DNA from: Climacium dendroides
Taxonomy: Eukaryota; Streptophyta; Bryopsida; Hypnales; Climaciaceae
Length of the DNA stretch: 64,000 bases
Reading direction: 5' to 3'
Assembly: GCA_950106755.1 (NCBI GenBank)
Contig: OX467086.1
Coordinates: forward strand, 26,120,001 to 26,184,000
In this document: positions 12,003 to 23,900 of the stretch, one piece after another
How the letters are laid out: every line of letters starts with the position of its first letter
Position numbering within the stretch: the first letter of the stretch is position 1
Translations under genes and position numbers: made by a program
The notes under the pieces: model-generated
What the model was told of the DNA's origin: nothing
Database searches by the model: none
Seen by the model: the letters and a program-made list of their open reading frames with translations, nothing else

Positions 12003-13056
12003 ATGGCACAACCGACATCCGCCGAGCAGAAGAGAGACAAAGAGGCCCGGGAAAAGTTTCACACGAAAATGTTGAAGCTGGTGTCCCGACTGGAGGCGAG
12101 GAACTCCATTTTGTTTTATAAGCGCGTTTCGAGGTGCGCGGCGACGGAGATGGTGCAGGGGCCATTCGCCTACTCACTGGTATTTCATCTCTTTCACGAG
12201 AACATTTGCTTTGAAACTGCTTTGATTATTAATCTATTTCCTGCAATGCGTGCACGTATGATGCACAACAAGCAAGTACCTTATGATCAAACGGGTTAAC
12301 AAATGCTGAGTGAACTGTTGGATACGAGTCCCTACCTGATGGATGATGTTTCTGTTCCTAAATAGCTGTTTTGATAAATCTTGCTATCCATTCCTCATAG
12401 GTTGGTGATCGAGCGCTGTTAAACAGGCCGGAGTGAGTTGAACATTTGTAGAGAAATGACCACTGGTTTGGAAAGCGTTTTGAAACAATCTGTTTTTATT
12501 TATACATGCTTGAATCCATTCATACTTTTAAATCCTGCCTTCATAACCAAAGGACTAGCTACAGGAGCTGGACTGTTCCACTTGAGCAACCTGCCCAATA
12601 CAGTTTTTTGTGAATCCATTGGCATGGAAGCTTCGTACTATTTTCTTGCAATGCTGCATCGTATCTCGTATTTCTTCTACCGATTGATGACGAAGGTGAT
12701 TAAAAAACTTTGGGTTGTTTGCACAGGAGTTCCCATCGAAATTCCTCAGTCTCCATGCCAAAAAGTTCGGTAAACAGTGCACTTTCATGAGAACAGACAC
12801 CCAGCAAACATGGCCCATCGAGATTATAGTACGTTCTTTCTACAGTTCAAGGACCCGTAATTCAAGGACCCGAGTGTTTGCATACGGGTGTGGTGGATGG
12901 AAAGCTTTCGTCATGGACAACCGCATCAAAGTTGGTGACTTCCTCATCTTTGGCTTGCTCAGCTTTTCACACTTCCAAGTGCTTATTGGGAGGGCGCCCG
13001 TTGAGGTCCATGCACATGAAGATAACAAAGCAAACCAAGACAACCTACCAGCTTAG
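12003..13056 (+). CDS. B3-domain (REM-like) DNA-binding protein, copy 2
   Basis: Exons 12003-12179 and 12727-13056 join in phase 0 and give 168 residues; splice sites match copy 1 base for base. The B3 signature (GGWKAFVMDN, VGDFLIF) is intact, so the gene looks functional. It differs from copy 1 by a 15-base tandem duplication near 12,846-12,875 that adds five residues in the loop before the FAYG strand, and by one residue lost near the C-terminus. All seven substitutions seen in exon 1 change the amino acid. Residues such as TK (21-22), A32 and C45 are shared with the diverged third copy rather than with copy 1, so copy 1 or a conversion event probably explains some of the differences. Confidence 0.82.
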
Positions 13057-13749
13057 ACCTCTTCATGCTCACCTTATAATATGTGAATCATCACATGGGG
13101 TTCTCTATTGATAGTAGTTGCTTGCAGTTAGTAGTTGTTACCATTCATTCTTTTGGGTTGGAATCGCACTAATCAAGCTTACTTGGTGATAGTTGAAGAG
13201 CAAATGCAAATGGTGAGGAGGGAGAGTTTTGTTGTTTTGAAGACCCAAAATGTAATGGAGATGCAAAATGTTGACATTTAGTAAGGATTGTTGTAACCTT
13301 TCATCCAATGTTGTCTTGATTAGTCCAAAGAGTGTGTATTACTCCCGCCCTAACACGGGATTCGTCTCAATTTCCAACTAGGGAGTATTGAACTGATGAG
13401 TTTTGAATCAAGGATGTGATATTAAAGAAGGTGCTATTATAGAGGGATATGTAACGTGAATAGCCTAATTCCAAGGATTGCAATGGCAAGGCCATGTGGA
13501 CAGACACCCTGTAAACGGGACGAACCATCCAGATGACCAGATTGCATTCGGCTTCCAGGACTGCAACAAAATTGGCAATGGCCGCGTCCTGTTTGCGAGG
13601 CAGTCGTCTGCAGATTGTTGCCGAGAGCTGTGAACGATTGACGTTTTTGTTTTCTTCTTGCACTAGATACCAACATTTACCTCCGAGGGCACTGAAAATT
13701 GTTGTATTGAAATAGAGCAGAGAGAGAAGCCCGGTGCGCAGGGAAGGTT

Positions 13750-13995
13750 CACTGCCTCGAATATCCGATTGCTGTTCGTCCAATTCGTGGAACTGGCATT
13801 TCTGTGTTTTCTGATTTGGATCTCCAGAAAATCCGACCTCGATGCGGGTTTCTGACCATGGCTCGAAGGTCCTCACAAGCTGGTAATAAAGGAAGGCGTT
13901 CATTTCTCCATGGCATTTGGGAGAAAACTCTGTCAAGTCCGCTTGTATCCCCTCAACGCGAAGTAATTAATAGAGCAATCTTGGATTTGTTGTGA
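13750..13995 (+). other. Unrecognised short open frame beside the duplication border
   Basis: A frame open from inside the duplicated flank through 13,995 runs through IRPRCGFLTMARRSSQ and ends at TGA. Base composition is more gene-like than the surrounding AT-rich DNA. I do not recognise the product. It may be leader or exon material of the TVP23/ECHIDNA fragment that follows on the same strand, or chance. An opposite-strand frame (13367-13936) is equally unrecognised. Confidence 0.2.
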
Positions 13996-14144
13996 ATTAA
14001 AACTCCACTAGACATGGAGGTGGTGAATCCCATGGCGGACTGACGCTGAGCTTCTTTAACGTGAGCGAGTATGGGATCACAAATAGCAATGTTGCCTCAG
14101 AACACGGTGACGACTTGTTCCTGCGTGAAATGATCTCCGTTAGG

Positions 14145-14395
14145 TCGGATTGATGGAGTGACTGAATCTGTGAACATGTCATAGTATTTCTTGTCTCCTT
14201 TGTTAACACCGAGCCTGTGAGAACGTTGAAATATGAATTTCTTACTTGCACTGGAGGAAACACTATTGCAGTTGAAGGAGTGACTTGATTTGCGAATGGC
14301 ATGTCTTTGTATTTTTGTCTCCCTTGTTAGCATGGAGCCTCTGAGAATATCGTAACATGGATTGATTCCTTACTTAAGCTGGAAGAAACGGTAAT
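14145..14395. repeat. Degenerate tandem duplication, about 125 bp x 2
   Basis: Two adjacent units share, in order, GGAGTGACT, a TGT(C/T)TTTGT-like stretch, TTGTCTCC(T/C)TTGTTA, GAGCCT(G/C)TGAGAA and a CTGGAGGAAAC-like end. It lies just upstream of the TVP23-like exons, in what may have been the intron or leader of that gene. Confidence 0.5.
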
Positions 14396-14444
14396 GAAAA
14401 TATTGAAACTAACTAATAATTAGCACGCCATGTTTTGTGAACAG

Positions 14445-14797
14445 ACAGAGAACAGGAATGTGACTTACGCGCATCCCGTTGCTGCATTCTTTCACTGCGC
14501 ATTCAAGGTTAGGTCAAGTGTTCAGCATTTCTTCTTAGCGATGTTTAGTTATGCACAGAAGTAGCCAGATGAAGAAATTACTGAATCCACTGTCGCATAC
14601 TTTTGTGCAGGTGGCTGCCATTTTCACATACCTCCTTTGCGGACTCTTTTCGGCGAGCTATGTGATTAATTTTGTCGTCACGATCGCATTGCTTGCAAAT
14701 GATTTCTGGATTGTAAAGAACGTCACTGGGAGTCTGCTGGTAGGGTCGAGATGGTGGAACGACGTAGACGAGCACCTGGGAGTTTGAGTCGCTTGAT
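14445..14797 (+). pseudogene. TVP23/ECHIDNA-like membrane protein gene fragment
   Basis: Two exon pieces in phase 0, 14445-14507 and from 14611, flank a 103-base intron with good GT and AG ends. The first encodes ENRNVTYAHPVAAFFHCAFK, like the N-terminal ENYANP..FH..FK of plant ECHIDNA. The second encodes two hydrophobic segments followed by the family signature DFWIVKNVTG..LVG.RWWND. The frame then stops at 14787, but the expected continuation W-FESLDQ is still readable one base out of frame at about 14,774-14,798, so a small deletion has shifted it. Sequence then switches abruptly to the inverted B3 leader piece; the C-terminal half is missing. ECHIDNA acts in trans-Golgi trafficking; this fragment cannot make the protein. 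Confidence 0.75.
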
Positions 14798-15852
14798 CAA
14801 AACAACGTTCCCTACTACCTGTGGTACGCCGACCTAGACACGTTTCCTCCTACCTGCTCATTCAGCTACGAAAGCAGTCATCATCAGTGACCAGAAACAA
14901 TTAGTTCCTTTTCACGGAGTCTTACCGATCAACCCATCGAAATAACACAACGGAAGCTCCGAAATTGCTGACACATGAACTAACTGACATGAATTCAAAT
15001 TCAAGCTAGAAATCATCATAGAAATCAATTGAATGTTCAAAGCAGGCCAGCAGGGAGACATATCCATGCCAGAGATAAAGTGATGAAAGCATGCACTGAC
15101 TCACAACCCGCACTACACCGCACATTTCAGGAGGGACTGGAGATGAAGAACGCCAACAGGAGTGCAACATGGAATGTCACGCTCTCTGCAAATCTAAACA
15201 ACGCAAATACACATGACGCTCTGAAAGTGCTCTATCCGGCCTACGGACTATGGAATCGTTCAGCACAATGATCAAGTCTCTGCTGAAATTAACAGGGAGA
15301 CAATGTACAACAACTTCGATGTCTCAGGACTCCAGATGACGAGAAAAGAATGGAAAGGACTAGCTGAACGTACTCGACATGAAAATCTCGAAACGGGATG
15401 CCACATGGAATGGCTCTCTGTGAATTCCTACGTAACACAAGATGAAGCCTCTAAAGTGCTCTAGCTAGTCGGTGGACTGCAAGTTCGAGAAAACGACCAC
15501 AACTCCACAAGTACGTCTCCGCCAAAACAGAAAGATGTATTTTCAACAACCGGCATGTTCTAAAGCACTCGCTCACAACACAACTTCTCCTACCACCAGA
15601 CGTGCACCTCCACAATTAACTCCTGGGCACCAACCAATCCCTTCCAACCCAAATATGTCCAATTCTACTGCATGTTCGCGGACAGTCTCCGTCGTGGGGT
15701 ATGGAGAGGCCTCAAGAACAACACCCTCACTCGCAATGACTCCAGGAGAGAGCGAGAGAGCTAGCTAGAGGTCGGAGCGTAGTCCATACCTGCCACCTCC
15801 CCCAATCGAACTCCCTCTTGCCGCGCCCTAGCTGCAATTGAAGCTCGGAAAT
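14798..15852 (-). repeat. Inverted partial copy of the B3 leader exon and intron
   Basis: Read on the minus strand, this matches the B3 leader exon (from the GAGATTTCC-like region), the leader intron and the first part of the second exon's leader, but stops before the start codon. It shares a GATGGGTTGATCGGTAAG insertion with copy 3 that copies 1 and 2 lack, and it keeps the CCACAGGTAGTAGG stretch that copy 3 has lost. Much of it is essentially identical to 18,608-19,615 in reverse complement, making a roughly 1-kb inverted repeat with about 2.75 kb between the arms. Confidence 0.85.
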
Positions 15853-17624
15853 TCAAGCAAATGCACCAAGTGTAGTAGGTTGCCATAGATATGAGAGCAT
15901 TTCTTTTATAAACTAATGTAACATACATTTTAGGATCTTAACATTCAAAATTAAAGGAACAACTATTTTAAATCTAAAGGGATCTAAGTACTTAACTTTT
16001 ATTCATCTTTGTGAAGAATTTGGCAATATGCAAATTTGAGTCATTTGACTATTAATTAAGTATTTATATTAGTTACTTGTGTGCTAAAGATAGTTGAAGC
16101 ATTTATTTCCTAACATAGTTGACATCCACTAGATAAATTATGAATATTATCAGAAGCTTAGAATGAGGCTTAGAATGGGAGGGATATAAAATGGATGAAG
16201 AAGATCCAAATATGTAATCAAAAGAAAATTTTGTTAGATCAACAATGATGTGGATAGAATGTTTACTTTTGTATAAGGTTTAAATCAATGCTTGTCAAGA
16301 TAAAAAAATATAACTACTTAACAATGTGTACAAAATTTTAAAATAATCTATTAATTCAAATATTAGAAGATTTATAATTTTAATATAAATATAAATATAT
16401 TTATATTTAATTGGTATGAGCTTCCAAAATCCACAACTTTGAATTTCCAATCTGGCAATTTCATTAACTTGTACATTTCAATTTTTTTTGATTTAGACCC
16501 TTTTCAAGGTTTGAAGAATTCAAAATGTTAGTAATTTGTATATTTTATTTGTTGAAACATTTTATAATTTCATATATCATAAAATTTCTTAGGATTCTAA
16601 ACATACAAACCATAACAATGTTTGATTTTTGTATATAGAATTCATTGTCTTGGAGATTGATAACTTACAAGTCTTTTGTGTCCAATATTATGGTACCCTT
16701 GACAATCAATGTGGAATAATTGCATCTTCTAAAATCTAACAAATATTAGGTGGAAACAACATTGAAATGTAAGATGTGTCACACTCATGATTTTGGGAGA
16801 ATTTTTAAAATCCTTGCAAAGAAAACCCATAGTTTCTATTCATACAGGAATTTTTTGAAGATCCCCTCCACAATGAAAATAGAATATTAGAAATTTAGGA
16901 ACTAGCAAAAACTAGTAGGGACGAACTATATAATCTCCAAACTAATTATAGGTAATTCCAAACAAGTTTGCTATGCAAGAATCCTAATTGCCTTCAATTT
17001 ATGATTTCAAATGCTAGGCTTATCAATATCTCCTAATCTAACAAATATCATTGATAGTAGTAAAACATTTATCAAGTCATGTATGTGAGCCTTTACATTG
17101 AATTGTCTCCAATCATGCTACACCTTTATGCTACACAAGTTAAATGACATGTTGGTGATATAAATTTGTAAAAGAAGGAAAACATCTAGACTTTTATACA
17201 TGCTTGCTCTCTTCTTTTCTATGTTTTGAACTAAGTTGATTCAATCTTTTATGTTAAAACTTTGTACTTAAGATTCAAAAGCTCTAACAACAAGCAAGGG
17301 TGAAATATGATGGTGAAGGGCCAACAATCACATATGCTAATGTATTATCTTCTCCTTTCTATTCATAGTTGGCACAACAATGAGCACCACAAAGATGTTC
17401 TTCTTTAGATCAAGCATAGTGACAAGAAAGCCAACAAACAAAAGTAATAAAATATTTTTGTTTGTTTACTCTAACTAAAACTCATTTCGTCTACATTCCC
17501 AAGAATTTGTGTATATGTCTAGGTATAAGTGTAATGTACATAGGACAAGATTATGAATAAATTCTCTTCTACATCACAATTATTGAATACATGTATTTTT
17601 GATAAAATAATGCATTCTTGTATG
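15853..17624. other. AT-rich spacer with rearranged copies of 5.4-7.2 kb DNA
   Basis: 15,853-16,390 matches about 6,120-7,150 in direct orientation but lacks the 562-bp insertion. 16,615-16,851 matches about 5,378-5,710 in inverted orientation. From there to 17,624 no gene is visible. Confidence 0.6.
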
Positions 17625-18249
17625 AGGCAAGAATATAGAATTTCAAAAATTAGCCAATTTTGGTTTAAAACCTTATTTGAAAATTTTTCCCCCTCTTTTT
17701 CAATATTTAGACCTATGCTAATAGAAAAAGTGCAATATCCACACAATTCTAATCTAAACACTTTAATTTGTTGAAAACTAGACTATAACTCAAAGACTAG
17801 CATAGCCACAACAAGCCTAACAAAAGGAATGAACATTCTATAGATCCTTCACATCTATTTAGACCCAAGCACTAAATACACATGAATTGATTACATGTCT
17901 CATTCATAGGGGTCTCATATTCATTTCTTGGTGTCAAAATTCTCAATGCGTCCCACTTTCTCTGGTGTTCCCAATGTATGACACACTAGGAAAAGAAGGA
18001 CCCTCTAGGAATTTTGACACCGAGAACTAAATATGAGGCCCTTGTGATTATCTCATTAATTCTTTGATTGGACCAAGAGTGGGCTACATTCTCCCATATT
18101 CTTTGTCTTCTCATTCTAATGTAACCCAAAACTCCATGTGTGTCCACATCCCCTTCCATCTCCATGAATAACTGAATTCCATCCCCTTATGGCTAACTAA
18201 GTTAATCCTTGCTTTGCTCTCTGCACAGCTTGCCCGAGAAAAGGGAAAG

Positions 18250-19679
18250 GACGGCGTCACGTCGCCGTCGCCTTCAACGACGTACATGCAGCGACAGAGC
18301 CAGCTTCAATTCGGAGGAGACGGGTCCTGCGCTTGAATCTCTTTTCAAGCCTGCAACGCGTACTCACCATGAGTCCTGCAAGAGTACGTCTTCCCGTGAA
18401 TTGCGCCACCCACATGCAGGAACGTTCATCCCAGCTTGCACTCCAACAGGGAAGTTGCTGCTGAAAGCAAGCACACACTGCATTCGTTCATCGATCTCTC
18501 TGGGCTTGGCTTCAAGGCATGCTCGCTCTCGTGAGCTCTAGCTATTCTGTGTGATCTAACTACGCGAGCGGACTCCACTCCTGTCTCTGCTTTGAATTGG
18601 ATCTGAGATTTCCGAGCTTCAATTGCAGCTAGGGCGCGGCAAGAGGGAGTTCGATTGGGGGAGGTGGCAGGTATGGACTACGCTCCGACCTCTAGCTAGC
18701 TCTCTCGCTCTCTCCTGGAGTCATTGCGAGTGAGGGTGTTGTTCTTGAGGCCTCTCCATACCCCACGACGGAGACTGTCCGCGAACATGCAGTAGAATTG
18801 GACATATTTGGGTTGGAAGGGATTGGTTGGTGCCCAGGAGTTAATTGTGGAGGTGCACGTCTGGTGGTAGGAGAAGTTGTGTTGTGAGCGAGTGCTTTAG
18901 AACATGCCGGTTGTTGAAAATACATCTTTCTGTTTTGGCGGAGACGTACTTGTGGAGTTGTGGTCGTTTTCTCGAACTTGCAGTCCACCGACTAGCTAGA
19001 GCACTTTAGAGGCTTCATCTTGTGTTACGTAGGAATTCACAGAGAGCCATTCCATGTGGCATCCCGTTTCGAGATTTTCATGTCGAGTACGTTCAGCTAG
19101 TCCTTTCCATTCTTTTCTCGTCATCTGGAGTCCTGAGACATCGAAGTTGTTGTACATTGTCTCCCTGTTAATTTCAGCAGAGACTTGATCATTGTGCTGA
19201 ACGATTCCATAGTCCGTAGGCCGGATAGAGCACTTTCAGAGCGTCATGTGTATTTGCGTTGTTTAGATTTGCAGAGAGCGTGACATTCCATGTTGCACTC
19301 CTGTTGGCGTTCTTCATCTCCAGTCCCTCCTGAAATGTGCGGTGTAGTGCGGGTTGTGAGTCAGTGCATACTTTCATCACTTTTTCTCTGGCATGGATGT
19401 CTCCCTGCTGGCCTGCTTTGAACATTCAATTGATTTCTATGATGATTTCTAGCTTGAATTTGCATTCATGTCAGTAGTTCATGTGCCAGCACTTTGGTAG
19501 CTTCCCTTGTGTTATTTCGATGGGTTGATCGGTAAGAGTCCGTGAAAAGGAACTAATAGTTACTGGTCTCTGATGACTACTTTTGTAGCTGAATTGGCAG
19601 GAAACGTTGTTTTGGTTCCATCGATCGAGCAGCTACAAAGGTGTTGGAAGAGAAGCTGCAGCTCCATAAGTGAAGATCG
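18250..19679 (+). other. Leader exon and intron of B3 copy 3
   Basis: Donor GT at 18671 (GGCAG then GTATGG) and acceptor ending 19588 define a 918-base intron. The upstream ATG of the leader is present, but its frame is changed by a small deletion and soon stops, so the upstream frame of copies 1 and 2 is not conserved here. About 45 bases just before the start-codon region have been lost compared with copies 1 and 2. Confidence 0.5.
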
Positions 19680-20696
19680 ATGACATCACCGACGTCCACC
19701 ACGCAGCAGCAGAAGAGTGGCAAAGAGGCCCGGGAAGAGTTCGACACGAAAATGTTGAAGCTGGTATCACGACTGGAGGCGAGGAGCTCCATTTTGTTTT
19801 ACAAGCGTGTTTCGAAGTGCATGGTGACGGAGGCGGTGCAGGGGCCACTCGCTTACTCACTGGTATGTTTGCAAGCAGATGAGCATTTCTTCTCTTTCAG
19901 GACAACATTTGTTTTGAAATTGCTTTGATTATTCGATTTCTTTCAATGCATGCATGATGCAAGACAAGCAAGTACCTTGATCATCAAACGGGTTAGCAAA
20001 TGCTGAGTGGACAGTTGGATACGAGTCTCCGCCGGATGGACAATGTTTCTGTTACTGCGTAGTTATTTTGTTTAATCTTGCCATGCTCCATTCCTCATAG
20101 CCGGCTTGGTGATCGAGCGCTATTAAACAGGCCGGAGTGAGTTCAACATTTCTAGAGAAATTAGAACTTGATCACTGGATTTGAAGCAATCTGGTTTTTA
20201 CTTACACATGCTTGCATTGATTCATTCATACATTCGAATCCTGCCTTGGTAATCAAAGGAATTAATTAAGACTAGCTACAGTAGCTGTATCTCCTGTTGC
20301 TTCTACCGATTGATGACCAAGGTGATTAACAAATTTTGGATTGTTTGCACAGGAGTTTCCAAAGGAATTCATCGATCTGCATAGCAAAAAGTTCGGGAAA
20401 GATGCCACTTTCATGACGACAGAACCCAGCAAACATGGCCCATCGAGATCACGATACGTTGTTTCGAACATTCAAGGAGCCGAGTATTTGCATATGGCCG
20501 TGGTGGATGGAAGGCTTTCGTTATGGACAACCGCATCAAAGTTGGGGATTTCCTCATCTTTGGCTTGATCAGCTTTTCACGCTTCCAAGTGCTTATTGGG
20601 AGGTCGCCAGTTGGGATCCACGCACACAATGAAACCAAGGAAAACCAAGACAAGTTATCAGCTGAGGCTTCTTCATGCTCACTTGGTAACATATGA
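19680..20696 (+). pseudogene. B3-domain gene copy 3, frameshifted
   Basis: Exon 1 (19680-19862) encodes 61 residues like copies 1 and 2; donor GTATGT and acceptor CACAG are intact. Exon 2 begins at 20353 with EFPKEF. Near 20,423 one base is missing relative to copies 1 and 2 (ACAGAACCC against ACAGACACCC), so the predicted protein leaves the B3 frame and stops at 20568. The original frame continues open after the deletion through WPIE, GGWKAFVMDN and VGDFLIF to a TGA at 20694-20696; the old TAG stop has become GAG, adding eleven codons. Either this is a recent pseudogene or the missing base is an assembly error. Confidence 0.72.
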
Positions 20697-20945
20697 ATCA
20701 TCGCTTGAGGTTCCGAAGTGTTCCGTATTGTTAGTAGCATTTGTGAGGATCCATTCTTTTGAGTTGGAATCCTACTAATCAAGGTTACTTGGCCATAGTT
20801 TAAGAACAAATGAAAATGGTTCAAAGTGTAAATATTCATCAGTACAATACAAACCATTGTTGTTTTCAAGACCCAAAATTCAATGGAGATGCAAAATGTT
20901 GACAGTTAGTGAGGATCGTTCAAACATTTCATCCAAACACTTGGC

Positions 20946-23900
20946 ATCCATAAGCTTATTTCAACTGAGCGTATTCATATTTTTAGCTTAGTTTCAACAT
21001 ACATTGTAGTTTTGGATACTTGTTTGTTTTTGGAAGATTTGAATAGGTGGTTGCATCTTTGCCATAGACATTATAAAATTAGAAGCCGAAACTCTTACTT
21101 AGAGCCTCTCAACTACATAATAACAAATTTTTGTGGTTTCATTAGAACTACTACAAGTGTCAAAAAAATTTATAATCACAAAAAAATGTAAGACTAGGTG
21201 AGATATGAGCATTTGAAAAATGCAACATTTAAATCACAAAGAACTCTTCAAGTATAATCATCTTGAATTTTTTTTTAAATATTGTATAGAATTCCATCCA
21301 AATAAAAAAAAATTGAATTGTAGATGAATGCTCAATAGGATCATTCAATTTTTGTGTCTTTTGTACACTAGGTGTGCACTTGATGTGCACTTCTATGGTT
21401 TTTAGATTTTGAAAAATTCATAGATGAATTAAATTAGAAAGCAATCTTGATATAAGTTTTTAATCGGCTAGTTTGGAATGTCAATCTTGTGTTGTTATTT
21501 TTTAAATTCAATCTTGTATTTTCATCTTCAATAAATTTACAAAATCATAATTAATATGTTCTCACAAACACACTAGATTTTTTAAATACTTTGCATATCC
21601 AATCAATATCAATCATGTTGAAGGTGTGCATCCCACTTTATATAAGAAAAAGGATGATTGATGAAAACTTGAGCTATAAAAAGTATATTAAAATATAGAA
21701 AGATTATCAATTATAAAAAACAAATTATTTTTTATAATTAAGAAATTTTCAATTAAATCACAATGTGTTTATACTTTCTTTATATTATTTTTTTAAGCAA
21801 TGAATCCATATTCATTACTTTGCAAAATGAAACCTAGGTACTAAATGTGACAAATAAAATAATAGAATTTTTTTTTAAATTATAGTTTGAAGTATTTAAT
21901 GCGGGTATGTAGTATTAAATGAGAGTATTTTCATTCAAAAGATATATCAAGTTTGACAAATCAATGGTAGATATTTATAGTCATTAATATGAATATTGTA
22001 AAATCTATTTTAATTTTAATTGTACTAATGCCACCATAGGCCAATTTATAGATATGAACATTAAATATTTCAAAAAACACTAAGTTCAATCTAGTAAGAA
22101 AATATTGGCTTAGAATGGTGCATTCATAAATTGATCGATTGACTCTATATAGTCTCTTGCTATCACAAGAGCCGTGAAGGATTAGGTAGACTAGATAAAT
22201 TTCAATACATCTCATTGTAGGAATATTGAACAACATCACATCTACTCCTAATGACACTCACTCAAACAAGCTCAAAGCCAATAGAACACCACCTATGTTT
22301 GGACTTCAAATCACTACAAACTACTTCATAGGTACCTTATCATGGTACAACCATTTAAAACTAAAAAGTGCCACCAATATTTGTAACTCAAATTATAACA
22401 AGCTCTGAGGGTAATCTATTGGAATTGAAGAGTTCATAAAAACAACCAATGGGTGTTGATGCCTTTTATGCTTTCATGGGGCTCATTTAAGAGACATCTA
22501 TTATGATTGTAGCCTTGCTTCACATTCTGAAGTTTCAATCTTCAAAATCTATAGAATGGTATGTGAATGTTTAGAAAATTATCTAACTATTTGTCTTTAT
22601 TTTTATTCTCTTGAAGACGAGCTTGAAGAGAATAACAATCCTAACCAAAATGTATCATCATTTGTACCATTCTCTTACTAAGAACAAAGGGAGTGGCATT
22701 TTTTGGTGTCTTGTTCTTAATCTCTCTTGGAGTTCAAAAATTAAGTCAATTAGCCTTTCATTTTGAAGTTTGTGTGACTCTTCATACCCTATCAATAATT
22801 GCTTCTTCCCATGTCATAAGTCAAGTCTTTCAATTAATTTTGACCCATTGATTTGGAATAATTTGAGTCAAACTTACTATTGGTCTACAATGGCATTAGC
22901 ACAATAAAAAATGAAATGGACTAGTATACATATCAACACGCATATCAATGACTATTAGTATCCCACCTTAATTAGATTCAATATTTGATTTGAAAAAGTT
23001 CTTTCCATTTAATATGCTATTTTAAATTCCATTATAATACAATTAGCATCTAAATTTTTTTTGCAAATACATTAGAAACACTACAACAATGGCAGTGTTT
23101 TATGATTGCAGAATTATGACTGAGGATGACTGGCGACTACTTGTAGTCATATTTTTGAAGGTAAAAAAAATATGAATGCAAATATTACTGCGAGTCATAT
23201 TTTAGCCTTATACATCATGGCCATATAGTATATGGCCATTGGGAACACCAAAATACTTCATAGAGAACGGTAGGGAATATATTTAGGGAACACCCGGTCA
23301 TCTTGAAAAATCTTGAAATTCATCAATTTATAGAAAAGAAATGAATAATAAAATCTATTGGTACATTATGCTTTCTACAAAATAACTTAAAATTTAATTA
23401 AAAGAATATTTTTTCTTATTGATAAATATTACATATTTGAATCTATGAAAGATTTATAGAACAAAATTTCATCAAGAAACCTCTTTTGTAAACTTTGAAA
23501 TGTTCTTTTGCTCTAGGGTATTGATCAATTGAATATGCAATGATACCATGGTCATTAAAAGTACTCATGTGTGGTACATAAAAATGAAAGTTGAAATGAA
23601 TGTTTTGTTCCATGTGTAGGACTTTCATAATAAAAGAAAAGGCTTATATACTTTAATATCCTTTAGATACATTAAAGTTCTTAATTATTTAAATTCAAGT
23701 TTAAATTTATGTTCAATACACATCAGTAGAGAATCAAGTTACATTGATTTAATCTAATAGTGAGGATGGAAGATCAACATCACTTACTAAGTTAGTGTCA
23801 CTATAAAAAAAAATTGTAGAAATTAATGTAATACAACAAAATTTCATATTGTGCTAATCTAAAATAAGAAAAATTAGTATCTCTTGAAATAATGGGATAA

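Larger units (their letters stand above)
8389..13750 (+). repeat. Tandem segmental duplication, right unit (B3 copy 2)
   Basis: Direct-repeat partner of 1-5380. Differences include a longer AT dinucleotide run (9122-9152 against about four repeats near 730), loss of about 60 bases around 9,375, and an extra short segment near 10,517. After 13,750 the two units part: this one continues into gene-like DNA with a TVP23/ECHIDNA fragment, the left one into AT-rich DNA. Confidence 0.9.
17625..20945 (+). repeat. Third, diverged copy of the B3 unit
   Basis: Homologous to about 1005-4940 and 9372-13,310. It lacks the AT-rich 560-base block between the shared ...CTAACTAAGTTAA (18,206) and the GGCGTCAC of the leader (18,253), and carries many small differences. 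It ends near 20,945, where downstream similarity stops. Confidence 0.85.

Noticed and set aside
15472..15768. 98-codon frame on plus strand, identical to 18692-18988 on the minus strand
   Set aside because: Both are the same leader-intron sequence read antisense in the two arms of the inverted repeat.
23088..23300. Possible CACTA element starting CACTACAACAATGG
   Set aside because: No matching right end or target duplication was found.
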